Shown piece after piece: positions 1 to 7,584 of a stretch of DNA of 64,000 nt. Source of the DNA: Promicromonospora iranensis (GTDB taxonomy: Bacteria > Actinomycetota > Actinomycetes > Actinomycetales > Cellulomonadaceae); contig NZ_JAJQMN010000003.1 in the NCBI RefSeq assembly GCF_028994775.1, positions 372,001 to 436,000 on the forward strand. The letters run 5' to 3'. The first letter of the stretch is position 1. Each line of letters opens with the position of its first letter. A program made the position numbers and the translations under genes. Below the pieces are notes generated by a model, which searched no databases, was not told the DNA's origin, and was given only the letters and a program-made list of their open reading frames with translations.

Positions 1-63
1 CGCGACACCCCCGCCGTCCGGCGGCGGTGCTCCGCCCGGCGGACTCTCGTTCGTGTCGGCCAT
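1..63 (-). CDS. N-terminal fragment of an unidentified protein, cut by the window edge
   Basis: Only the first 21 codons are inside the window: MADTNESPPGGAPPPDGGGV and one further Ala, a hydrophilic Pro/Gly-rich leader. The ATG at 63 is preceded on the minus strand by an AAAGGAG Shine-Dalgarno sequence at good spacing, which is the main reason to believe it. Such a disordered leader is common before a membrane or DNA-binding domain in actinobacterial proteins, but nothing visible identifies a family. It is transcribed divergently from the gene at 392. Confidence 0.55.
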   Translation of the reverse strand, partial: MADTNESPPGGAPPPDGGGVA

Positions 64-143
64 GTCTCGACGCTCCTTTGCGTGTCGTGGTGCGTCCCGG
101 CGGCAGCCCCAGCTGCCGGTCGGGACGCCCGGTCGGGACGTAC

Positions 144-159
144 TGTGGTGCGGATCACA
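144..159. promoter_or_regulatory. CRP/GlxR-like operator candidate
   Basis: TGTGG-TGCGGA-TCACA matches the CRP/GlxR consensus TGTGA-N6-TCACA at nine of ten arm positions. It lies in the divergent gap before the symporter gene group. Actinobacterial GlxR/Crp proteins are known to control acetate and monocarboxylate uptake genes, so the position is sensible, but binding is inferred from the motif only. Confidence 0.4.
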
Positions 160-379
160 GTGCCCCTGAGCCTGAGCCAAGGGCAGACGCCCTCCGCGGC
201 GCAAGAGCCGACCGGCCGGACGGCGGGCGCGACCCCGCGAGCGGTCGTTCAGGGCCACGAACGGTTCCCGGCAACTTCACCCGACCGCTCGAGGGACGTT
301 CTCGACCGTTCGCGGAACCCGACCGGCCGTTCGGCAGAGCGGAGCCCGTGCGGGGGTCCCTGAAGGACCCTGACCGCCC

Positions 380-385
380 TACGAT
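380..385 (+). promoter_or_regulatory. -10 box of a leaderless promoter for the gene at 392
   Basis: TACGAT ends six bases before the ATG at 392, so transcription would begin at or next to the start codon. There is no Shine-Dalgarno sequence. No good -35 hexamer is visible 17 bases upstream. Confidence 0.45.
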
Positions 386-391
386 CACCTC

Positions 392-817
392 ATGTCCTCG
401 ACGTCGAGCACTTCCGGTACCGCCGTGCGCCGCCGCGTGTTCCATCCCGGCAGCCTGGCGATGGCCATCGGAGGGCTGTGCGTCATGATCGGGTCGGTCC
501 TGCCCTGGATCAGCACGCCGCTGGGGCACATCCCGGGCCACGCGAGCTACCTCGGCTGGGCGACGATGTTCGTCGCACCGCTCGCGTTCGCCGGAGCCGT
601 CCTGCCGTTCCGGCGGGTGGCGATCGGTCACTGCCTGGTCGTCGCGGCGCCCTGCGTGCTCGCCGTCGTCTGGAACATCGTGCAGATGGTGCAGGTCAGC
701 GCCGGCACCGACTCCTGGGGCAAGATGTGGCCCGGCATGGGCCTGGTGATGATCGCCGGCGGCGCGGTGATCCTCCTGCGCACCGCCTGGCGCCTGCGCC
801 GGACACCTGACGCATAG
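392..817 (+). CDS. Small four-helix membrane protein, function unknown
   Basis: A 141-residue protein with a short Ser/Thr-rich and basic cytoplasmic N-terminus followed by four hydrophobic segments at about 22-42, 50-70, 78-98 and 113-131, and a basic C-terminal tail. I do not recognise a family. Codon use and third-position GC look normal for the window. It ends 9 bp before the symporter small subunit, so the three genes 392-2940 may be one transcript. Translation is probably leaderless (TACGAT six bases before ATG). It could be an accessory membrane protein of the transporter or an unrelated gene. Confidence 0.75.
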   Translation: MSSTSSTSGTAVRRRVFHPGSLAMAIGGLCVMIGSVLPWISTPLGHIPGHASYLGWATMFVAPLAFAGAVLPFRRVAIGHCLVVAAPCVLAVVWNIVQMVQVSAGTDSWGKMWPGMGLVMIAGGAVILLRTAWRLRRTPDA

Positions 818-826
818 TCTCGTCCC

Positions 827-1180
827 ATGGAGCACGACGACGAGGACGTCGACGAGCACGACACACCGGCCGAGGTCGACGCCACGTTCCGCACGCTGCG
901 GCGCGTCGCCATCACCCACTTCGTGCTGTTCCTCGCCGCCGTGGCGGGCGTGCCCGCCCTGTCACTCACCCTCGACTGGTGGTCGGGCGGGCGCCTGGCC
1001 GGCGGGATGAGCCCTGGCTTCGCCATGGCCGCGTTCGGGCTGTACGCCTTCTTCCTGGTGATCGGGCTCGCGGCGGCCACGCTGTCCTCGGCGGTCGAGG
1101 CCCGCATGCTCGGTGGCCGGCAGGACGACGAGGACCGCTACGCCGATGACACGTACCCGAGCGACGGCGAGACCTCGTGA
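827..1180 (+). CDS. Small DUF485/MctB-like membrane subunit beside the monocarboxylate symporter
   Basis: A 117-residue protein with acidic ends (MEHDDEDVDEHD at the start, a DDEDRYADD stretch near the C-terminus) and two membrane helices at about 27-47 and 68-90. Position and architecture match the small membrane proteins (DUF485 type, or MctB of corynebacteria) encoded directly before sodium/solute symporters for acetate and other short monocarboxylates. Its stop overlaps the GTG start of the symporter by 4 bp, so the two are translationally coupled. The family assignment rests on context and topology more than on motifs. Confidence 0.75.
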   Translation: MEHDDEDVDEHDTPAEVDATFRTLRRVAITHFVLFLAAVAGVPALSLTLDWWSGGRLAGGMSPGFAMAAFGLYAFFLVIGLAAATLSSAVEARMLGGRQDDEDRYADDTYPSDGETS

Positions 1181-2940
1181 CCGCGACGAGCATCGGCACG
1201 CTGGTGGCCCTCATCGCCCTGGTGGCCCTTATTACGCTCGTCGTGCGGCCGCGGGGCACCTCCACCGTGGACTTCTACCTGGCCGGGCAGCGGGTCGGCG
1301 TCGCGACGAACGCCCTGGCCATCTGCGGGGACTACTTCTCCGCCGCGTCGTTCCTCGGGGTCGCCGCCGCCGTGTACGTCTCTGGCCTGGACGGGGTCTG
1401 GTACGCCGTCGGGTTCGCGGCCGGGTTCGTCCCCGTGCTGCTCTTCGTCGCCGCGCCGTTGCGCCGGTTCGGCGAGTTCTCCATCCCCGACTTCCTCGGC
1501 CGGCGGCTCGCCTCCGAGCGTGTGCGCCTGGTCGCCGTCGGTGTGGTGCAGATCGTGATCCTGTCCTACCTGGTCCCGCAGGCGGTGGGCAGCGGCATCA
1601 CGTGGCAGCTCCTGGTCGGGCACGGCCTGCCCGGCCTCTCCCCGTACGCCACCGGCGTGGTGCTCTCGACCGCGGTGGTCGCGGGGCTCGTCGCGTTCGG
1701 TGGCATGCGCGGCACCACCTGGACCCAGGCCATCCAGTTCCTCGTGCTGCTCGGTGCGCTCGTCTGGCTCGCCGTCGTCGTCGCCGGGTCGGGGTTCCAC
1801 TACTCGGAGGCGGTCGCGGACCTGTCCGCCGAACCGCTGGCCAACCCGGTGCACGACGAGTCCGGATGGCACCTCCAGCCGGAGAGCAACCAGCTCGACG
1901 CGACGCAACCCGCGACCTTCGGGCAGCCCGGTGCCGCCTACGGCCCGCTGGCCCAGTTCGCCCTCATCCTCACGCTCGTCATGGGCACCGCGGGCCTGCC
2001 GCACGTGATGAACCGGTACTTCACCAGCCCCACGGGCACCGCCGCCCGCATGACGACCGTGTGGGTGCTCGGCCTGGCCGGGCTGTTCTACGCGCTCGCC
2101 GTCATGCTCGGCACCGCCGCACGCCAGCAGATCGCGGCGGCCGTCAAGCACCACCCCTGGCTGGAGGAGCTCACCGTCGACGGTGTGCTGCGCGTGCCCG
2201 AGCACGCCCTGCCCGTGCTGGGCCGGATCTACGGCGGTGACTCCGGGCTCGCCGTCGTCGCGGCCGGCGCGCTCGTCGCCGTGATGTCCACGATCGCGGG
2301 GCTCCTGCTCGCCGCCGCCGCATCCTGGGGCCACGACGTCTACGAGCGGCACATCAACCCGCGCGCCACCCAGAGCCAGGCGGTATGGGCCGGTCGGGCG
2401 AGCACCGCGGTGGTCGCGCTCGCGGCGGGCGGCCTGGCCATCGCCATGCAGCCGGCGGAGATCACGCCGGCCGTCCCGTCCATCGTGGCGGCGATGGTGA
2501 CCTGGGCGTTCGCGATCGCGGGCTCGGCACTGACCCCGGTCTTCGTGCTGGCCATCTGGTGGCGCGGCACGACGGCGGCGGGCGCCACCGCCGGCATGGT
2601 CGTCGGCGGCCTGGTGTCGGTGACGATGTTCGTGGTGGGCGCCCTGCCGATCGGGCCGGGACTCGGGGAGATGCTGATGACCCCGACCCTCGTGGCGGCA
2701 CCGCTGGCCGCCCTCGTGACCTGGTTCGTCTCCCGGGCGACGACACCCCCTGCCGACGTCGAGCGGCAGTGGCTGGTGCTGCACGGCACGGCTGCCGACC
2801 GCCATGCCGAACGTCTGGCGCGCCTCACGATCGCGAGCCTCGGGCCGAAGTCACGCCGGTCCGCGCGATCGGGCGGGTCCGCACGATCGGGCGCGGACAC
2901 GGCAGGCGGGGACAAGGGGGGACATGATGCGGACGGGTAG
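1177..2940 (+). CDS. Sodium:solute symporter, acetate/monocarboxylate type (ActP/MctC-like)
   Basis: A 587-residue sodium:solute symporter family protein with about 13 membrane helices. The family hallmark after helix 1 is present (STVDFYLAGQRVG, then GDYFSAASFLG), as are SYLVPQAVGSG, the loop GGMRGTTWTQAIQF and GTAGLPHVMNRYFTSP, all typical of the ActP/MctC branch that imports acetate, propionate or pyruvate with sodium or protons. The GTG start overlaps the small subunit gene by 4 bp. The cytoplasmic C-terminal tail is Ser/Arg/Gly-rich and its end overlaps the next gene, a LytS-type kinase, by 17 bp. The exact substrate cannot be read from sequence; the neighbouring sensor system fits a short carboxylate. 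Confidence 0.88.
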   Translation: MTATSIGTLVALIALVALITLVVRPRGTSTVDFYLAGQRVGVATNALAICGDYFSAASFLGVAAAVYVSGLDGVWYAVGFAAGFVPVLLFVAAPLRRFGEFSIPDFLGRRLASERVRLVAVGVVQIVILSYLVPQAVGSGITWQLLVGHGLPGLSPYATGVVLSTAVVAGLVAFGGMRGTTWTQAIQFLVLLGALVWLAVVVAGSGFHYSEAVADLSAEPLANPVHDESGWHLQPESNQLDATQPATFGQPGAAYGPLAQFALILTLVMGTAGLPHVMNRYFTSPTGTAARMTTVWVLGLAGLFYALAVMLGTAARQQIAAAVKHHPWLEELTVDGVLRVPEHALPVLGRIYGGDSGLAVVAAGALVAVMSTIAGLLLAAAASWGHDVYERHINPRATQSQAVWAGRASTAVVALAAGGLAIAMQPAEITPAVPSIVAAMVTWAFAIAGSALTPVFVLAIWWRGTTAAGATAGMVVGGLVSVTMFVVGALPIGPGLGEMLMTPTLVAAPLAALVTWFVSRATTPPADVERQWLVLHGTAADRHAERLARLTIASLGPKSRRSARSGGSARSGADTAGGDKGGHDADG

Positions 2941-4255
2941 CGCACTTCTGGCCGCGACGATCGCCGTCACGTGGACGGTGGTGTACCTGGTGACCCAGGT
3001 GTTCGTGTCACCGCCGCTCGGCGTCGGCACGACCGTGGCGGCGGGCGCCGTGGCGTCCGTGCTCCTCGTGCTCGGCTACCCCTCCGCGCTGCGGGGACCG
3101 CGCGCGGCCACGACACTGCGGCGCGGCCGCGAGGGGCGCGGCGTCGAGCGCTCCCGCCGTCGGATCGTGGCAGGCGGGAACCGTATGCCGCTCCGGTCCG
3201 GGCTGACCGCCGACGCCGCCCGCCGCACCGCCGAGCTGCTGCGCCCGCTGCTCGGCGGGGACGCGGTCGTGATCACCGACCGGGAGCTGAACCTCGCCTT
3301 CGTCGGCCCCGGCGTCGACCACCACACGGCGGGCGGTCCGGTGCGGGCCGCCATCGTGCGGAGCGCCATCGCCAAAGGGCGCACCGTGGTGTCCCGCCGT
3401 GCGTCCAGCATGGGGTGCGACGACCCGGACTGCCCTCTGCGCAGCGCCGTCGTCGTGCCGCTCGTCGTGGGGACCCGCGTGGTGGGCACCATCGGCGTGT
3501 TCCGGACGCACGACGAGCCCGCGCCGCGCGTCCAGGTCGAGGACATGGCGAGCATCCTGTCGCTCCACCTGGAGCTGGCCGAGGCGGACCGCGAGCGCAA
3601 GCTGGCCTCGGACGCCCGGTTGGACGCCCTACGCGCGCAGATCAACCCGCACTTCCTGTTCAACGTCCTGAACACGATCGCCTCGAAGTCTCGGACCGAC
3701 CCGGACGAGGCCCGTCAGCTGCTGCTGCGCCTGTCGGACTTCTTCCGTTACGCCGTGCGGCAGGAGGGCCAGCTCGCGGAGTTCGCGCAGGAGTACTTCT
3801 TCGTGCGCACCTACCTGTCGCTGGAGCAGGCCCGGTTCGGGGACCGGCTGCGGGTCCGGTACGACATCGACCCGCAGGTCCTCACCGCGCACGTGCCGGT
3901 GCTCGTCATCCAGCCGCTGGTCGAGAACGCCGTCAAGCACGGTCTGGCGGACAAGGTGGCGGGTGGGACGGTCACCCTGAAGGCCCGCGTGGATCCCCTG
4001 ACCCGCACGACGTCGATCCGCGTGACCGACGACGGCGTCGGCATGACCGCCGACGTGCTCGACACGCTGGGCGCCGGTGGCGGCGCCGACCGGGGCGGAG
4101 AGGGTGCGTCCGGCGAGGCCGGCGCACGCGGCGGCATCGGCCTGCAGAACATCTCGGAGCGCCTCACGACGCTGTTCGGCGAACGGTTCACCCTGGACAT
4201 CCAGTCGACGGCGGGTGCGGGCACGGTGGTGGAGGTGCGCGTCCCGCTACGCTGA
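2924..4255 (+). CDS. LytS-family sensor histidine kinase with GAF domain
   Basis: A 443-residue membrane-bound kinase. Two N-terminal helices (about 6-26 and 31-50) are followed by a GAF-like domain (about 80-225, with a Cys-containing CDDPDCPLR loop) and a His_kinase/HATPase pair. The phosphorylation motif is QINPHFLFNVLNTIASKS, the ATP-binding N-box is VIQPLVENAVKHG and the G-box is GGIGLQNISERL. ATG 2924 is chosen because AAGGGGGG precedes it; an ATG follows at 2927. It overlaps the symporter end by 17 bp and lies 4 bp before its response regulator. By analogy with E. coli BtsS/YpdA, which sense pyruvate, it probably senses the carboxylate carried by the adjacent transporter. Only two transmembrane helices are present, fewer than in classical LytS. 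Confidence 0.88.
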   Translation: MMRTGSALLAATIAVTWTVVYLVTQVFVSPPLGVGTTVAAGAVASVLLVLGYPSALRGPRAATTLRRGREGRGVERSRRRIVAGGNRMPLRSGLTADAARRTAELLRPLLGGDAVVITDRELNLAFVGPGVDHHTAGGPVRAAIVRSAIAKGRTVVSRRASSMGCDDPDCPLRSAVVVPLVVGTRVVGTIGVFRTHDEPAPRVQVEDMASILSLHLELAEADRERKLASDARLDALRAQINPHFLFNVLNTIASKSRTDPDEARQLLLRLSDFFRYAVRQEGQLAEFAQEYFFVRTYLSLEQARFGDRLRVRYDIDPQVLTAHVPVLVIQPLVENAVKHGLADKVAGGTVTLKARVDPLTRTTSIRVTDDGVGMTADVLDTLGAGGGADRGGEGASGEAGARGGIGLQNISERLTTLFGERFTLDIQSTAGAGTVVEVRVPLR

Positions 4256-4259
4256 CCGC

Positions 4260-5075
4260 ATGCGCCCCCGCGCCCTGATCGTCGACGACGAGGCACCGGC
4301 TCGTGCCGAGCTGCGCTACCTGCTGGAGGAGCTCGGACAGGTCCAGGTGGTGGGTGAGGCCGCGAACGGTGAGGAGGCGCTTCTCCTCCTGCGGTCGCTC
4401 CCCTACGACCTGGTGCTGCTGGACATCCGGATGCCCGGTGGCAGCGGTCTGGAGGTGGCGGGCGCGCTGCGCGACCTGCCGCACCCGCCCCAGGTCATCT
4501 TCACCACCGCCTACCCGGACCACGCGGTCGAGGCCTTCGACCTCGCCGCGGCGGACTACCTGGTCAAACCGTTCGACGCCGCGCGCCTGAGCCGCGCGGT
4601 GGAGCGCGCGCTCGAGCACGGCGGGGCCGACGACGCGCAGTCGAGCCCGGCGGGCGCCGGCGGCTCTGCCGGTGCGGGGTCGGCGAGCACGTCGAACGGT
4701 GGCCAGGCCGGACGGCGGGGCGACGACGCGGCGAAGCCGGAGCCGCTCGCGCGGGTGCCGGTGCAGCGCGACGGCCGCACGATGCTCGTCGACCAGTCGG
4801 CGATCGTGTACGCGAGCGCCGCGCGCGGCTACTCCTACCTCAAGCTGGCCGACGAGCGGCTCCTGGTCACGTTCTCGCTGAACGAGCTGGAGCGGCGGCT
4901 CCACGGGCACTTCTTCCGGTCGCACCGTTCGTACCTGGTCAACCTGAACCACGTGCGTGAGCTGGTCCCGGACTTCAAGGGTGCGCTGGTACTGGTCATG
5001 AACGACCGGCAGCGCAGCCGGGTCGAGGTGTCCCGGCGCCAGGCACGGGAGCTGCGGCGCCGGCTCGGCGTCTGA
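4260..5075 (+). CDS. LytTR-family response regulator
   Basis: A 271-residue regulator. The receiver domain (about 4-120) has the acidic pocket D9-D10, the phospho-acceptor D55 in LVLLDIRMPG, and the conserved Lys in YLVKPFD. A Ser/Gly/Ala-rich linker (about 125-165) leads to a C-terminal LytTR DNA-binding domain (about 170-270) with the typical FFRSHRSYLVNLNHV stretch. It starts four bases after the kinase stop codon, so the two are co-translated and almost certainly form a cognate pair. LytTR regulators usually bind paired direct repeats upstream of a transporter gene. The nearest candidate target is the symporter operon that precedes it, but I did not find a clear LytTR repeat. Confidence 0.9.
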   Translation: MRPRALIVDDEAPARAELRYLLEELGQVQVVGEAANGEEALLLLRSLPYDLVLLDIRMPGGSGLEVAGALRDLPHPPQVIFTTAYPDHAVEAFDLAAADYLVKPFDAARLSRAVERALEHGGADDAQSSPAGAGGSAGAGSASTSNGGQAGRRGDDAAKPEPLARVPVQRDGRTMLVDQSAIVYASAARGYSYLKLADERLLVTFSLNELERRLHGHFFRSHRSYLVNLNHVRELVPDFKGALVLVMNDRQRSRVEVSRRQARELRRRLGV

Positions 5076-5174
5076 CCCCTGCCCGGGTCGCGCACTTTCC
5101 TTTACGAGCAAAAGCCGCCTCAGGGACGATAAGGGGCAGCCGTTCCGCGAGCGAGCGCCCGACCCTGGAGAGAC

Positions 5175-6380
5175 GTGTCCGAGACCACGCCTGCCCTTCG
5201 CCTGACCAACCTGCTCCTCACCCCCGGTACCCGCACGCGCAAGGACCCCGACGCCGTCTTCGACAGGATGATCGCGCGTGCCTCCCGCGGCCGCACACCG
5301 CTCAGCGCCGAGTACGCGGCCGACCTTGAGCACCTCCGCCTGGTCCTGCGCGCCTTCGCCCGCTTCGCCGGCCTGAGCCCGCTCGGCTGGATGGCGGGGC
5401 AGGCGCTGGTGGAGGCCCGTATCCGGAACCGGGTGGTCGTCGGCGACCTGCGTGCCAGGCACCCCCGCATCGCCGACGAGCCGGTGGAGGCGCCGGTGTT
5501 CGTGGTCGGCATGCCCCGGACAGGCACCACGCTCACCTACAACATGCTGTCCAGGTCGCCTGCCCATCGCGGGCCGAAGCTCTGGGAGATGACGCACCTG
5601 GGCCTCGCCGTCGACAGCGCGACCGAGGCCGAGCTGATCCGGCGCACCCGGAAGAAGTACGCCATGGTGTCGCGGCTCAGCCCCACGTGGGACACCATCC
5701 ACCCGCTCTTCGCGGAGGCCGAGGAGGAGGACACCTTCATCCGGGCCCACTCGGAGCTCCACTCCTCCGCCGTGCCCGTGCCGGAGTACCTCGAACGTCT
5801 GCGGACCTTCGACCACCGGCCGGACTACCGGTTCCTGCGCGACACGCTCCAGTTGCTCTCCTACGGACGTCCCGCGCGTCGCTGGGTGCTGAAGCACCCG
5901 GCGAACCTCTTCCACCTGTCCGCGATCCGCGACGTGTTCCCCGACGCCCGCTTCGTCTGGACCCACCGCGCCCCGGAGGTGGCTCTCGCCTCCCTGTGCT
6001 CCCTTGCAGAGGCCGCGGAGCGGCTGCACCGGCACCCGGACGCCGTGGACCTGGCCGAGACCGGCCGGACGTGGTTGTCGATCATGTCCCGCGGCGTGTC
6101 CCGTGCCCTGGCCGAACGCGCGGTCCTGGGCCCCGACGTCGTGCTCGACCTGCCGTACGAACGCCTCACGGGAGACCCGGGCACCGTGCTGCCGGAGCTG
6201 TTCGAGCGGCTCGGCGCCCCATGGGGCGCCGACGACGCGGCGAACCTGGCGGCGGCCCGCGAGGCACCGAGGGAGCGCGCCCCGCACGAGTACAGCCTCG
6301 AACGGTTCGGGCTCGACCGGGACGAGGTCCGTGCGGTGTTCGCCGGCTACGTGGAGCTGCTGCCCGCTCTGTCACGGTAG
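5175..6380 (+). CDS. Sulfotransferase-family protein
   Basis: A 401-residue soluble protein of the sulfotransferase superfamily (PF13469 type). The 5'-phosphosulfate loop is clear in FVVGMPRTGTTLTYNML, and a later segment WVLKHPANLFHLSAIRDVFP followed by ARFVWTHRAPE corresponds to the region that binds the 3'-phosphate of PAPS. Enzymes of this group transfer sulfate from PAPS to a carbohydrate, lipid or small alcohol; the acceptor here is unknown. GTG 5175 is used because TGGAGAG stands just upstream. It is preceded by a 99-bp gap and seems to be a separate transcript from the two-component system. Confidence 0.85.
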   Translation: MSETTPALRLTNLLLTPGTRTRKDPDAVFDRMIARASRGRTPLSAEYAADLEHLRLVLRAFARFAGLSPLGWMAGQALVEARIRNRVVVGDLRARHPRIADEPVEAPVFVVGMPRTGTTLTYNMLSRSPAHRGPKLWEMTHLGLAVDSATEAELIRRTRKKYAMVSRLSPTWDTIHPLFAEAEEEDTFIRAHSELHSSAVPVPEYLERLRTFDHRPDYRFLRDTLQLLSYGRPARRWVLKHPANLFHLSAIRDVFPDARFVWTHRAPEVALASLCSLAEAAERLHRHPDAVDLAETGRTWLSIMSRGVSRALAERAVLGPDVVLDLPYERLTGDPGTVLPELFERLGAPWGADDAANLAAAREAPRERAPHEYSLERFGLDRDEVRAVFAGYVELLPALSR

Positions 6381-6422
6381 GGCGCCCGGGCTCGCTGCGG
6401 GCAGGCTCGCGGCAGACGGGAT

Positions 6423-6428
6423 TACCCT
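6423..6428 (+). promoter_or_regulatory. -10 box of a leaderless promoter for the DUF3054 gene
   Basis: TACCCT lies six bases before the GTG at 6435, the same geometry as several other genes here, and no Shine-Dalgarno sequence is present. Confidence 0.35.
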
Positions 6429-6434
6429 CGACGC

Positions 6435-6839
6435 GTGAGCACCGCTTCCCCCGCCTCCCGCACGAGACCTGTCTGGCCCGCGGCAGCGGCCGACGCCGTC
6501 GCCGTCCTCGCCTTCACCCTCATCGGCATCGCGTCGCACGAGGGGTCGTTCGCGAGCGCCTTCGGCCGGGTCGTGTGGCCGTTCGCACTGGCCGCCGCGC
6601 TGGGCTGGATCATGACCCGCGCCTGGCACGACCCCGCCCGCATCTGGCCGACGGGCGTGCTGATCTGGTTCCTCACCGTGGTCGGTGGCCTGGCCCTGCG
6701 CGGCGTCTCCGGCCAGGGCCTGGCCTGGACGTTCGCGCTGGTGACGGCACTCTTCCTGGCGGTCACCATGCTCGGCTGGCGTGCACTGGTGGCCGTGCTC
6801 CGACGGGGACGGACAGCGCGGAGCGGAACGGACGGCTGA
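6435..6839 (+). CDS. DUF3054 membrane protein
   Basis: A 134-residue protein with four hydrophobic segments (about 12-30, 37-55, 67-85, 95-115). The layout and the segment AFTLIGIASHEG near the N-terminus agree with DUF3054, a small actinobacterial and haloarchaeal membrane family of unknown function. The N- and C-terminal ends are basic and polar. GTG 6435 is the only sensible start and is likely leaderless. It converges on rdgB, whose stop codon lies about 40 bp away. Confidence 0.78.
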   Translation: MSTASPASRTRPVWPAAAADAVAVLAFTLIGIASHEGSFASAFGRVVWPFALAAALGWIMTRAWHDPARIWPTGVLIWFLTVVGGLALRGVSGQGLAWTFALVTALFLAVTMLGWRALVAVLRRGRTARSGTDG

Positions 6840-6881
6840 CCGAGAGCGAGATCGGTCCGTTGCACGGCCAGGACCAGAGGC

Positions 6882-7550
6882 TCAGCGCCCGCCCAGCACC
6901 TCGAGGATGACCGGGGCCAGGGCGCGGAACGCCTTGCCCCGGTGCGAGATCGCGTTCTTCTCCTCCGGATCCAGCTCCGCCGCGGTCCGCCGGCGACCGC
7001 CGTCCGCGCCGTCACCCGCCGGTGCCTCGTCCGGGACCAGGATCGGGTCGTAGCCGAACCCGTTGGCGCCCCGCGGCTCGGTCTCCAGCACGCCCCGCAT
7101 CTCGCCCAGGCGGACCTCCTCCCGGCCGTCGGGCGTGACCAGGGCGGCGGCACACACGAACCCTGCCTGGCGGTGCTCCGGACGCACGTCGCCGAGCTGG
7201 CCGAGCAGCAGCTCGAGGTTGGCCAGGTCGTCCCCGTGTTTCCCGGCCCAGCGCGCCGAGAAGATGCCGGGCGCACCGCCCAGCACGTCGACGGCCAGCC
7301 CGGAGTCGTCGGCGACGGCGGGCAGCCCGGTCGCCGCGCACACCGCCCGCGCCTTGATGAGCGCGTTCTCGGCGAACGTCACGCCGTCCTCGACCGGCTC
7401 CGGGGCGCCGACCTCGCCGGAGGTGACCAGCCCGCCGTCGGGCAGGTCGAGGCCGGACGCCACGAGGATCGCGCGCAGCTCACCGACCTTCTTGGCGTTG
7501 TGCGTCGCGAGGACGATCCGGGCGGCGGGCGGCACGATCGAGGAGCTCAT
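6882..7550 (-). CDS. rdgB: XTP/dITP diphosphatase (non-canonical purine NTP pyrophosphatase)
   Basis: A 222-residue member of the RdgB/HAM1 family, which hydrolyses ITP, dITP and XTP to monophosphates and so keeps deaminated purines out of DNA and RNA. The N-terminal signature IVLATHNAKKVGEL, the central VADDSGLAVDVLGG and FSARWAGKHGDD, the FGYDPILVPDE loop and the C-terminal KNAISHRGKAFRAL are all present. A charged insert (about 175-190) is the only variable part. In mycobacteria and relatives rdgB follows rph directly; here an MFS transporter and an HxlR regulator lie between the two. Confidence 0.95.
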   Translation of the reverse strand: MSSSIVPPAARIVLATHNAKKVGELRAILVASGLDLPDGGLVTSGEVGAPEPVEDGVTFAENALIKARAVCAATGLPAVADDSGLAVDVLGGAPGIFSARWAGKHGDDLANLELLLGQLGDVRPEHRQAGFVCAAALVTPDGREEVRLGEMRGVLETEPRGANGFGYDPILVPDEAPAGDGADGGRRRTAAELDPEEKNAISHRGKAFRALAPVILEVLGGR

Positions 7551-7584
7551 GCACCGATCATGCCAGCCGCCGCCCGGACACCCG

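Larger units (their letters stand above)
64..391. other. 328-bp divergent intergenic region
   Basis: This gap separates the minus-strand partial gene from the plus-strand membrane-protein/symporter group. It holds a CRP-like palindrome (144-159), three related direct repeats built on CGACCG...TTCG (282-291, 303-312, 320-334) and, at its right edge, a -10 hexamer for the gene at 392. ORFs through it look like shadows: Arg/Pro-rich and without ribosome binding sites. Confidence 0.5.

Noticed and set aside
1138-2805. 555-codon minus-strand open frame opposite the symporter
   Set aside because: His/Asp/Gly-rich shadow of the symporter, without motif or start signal.
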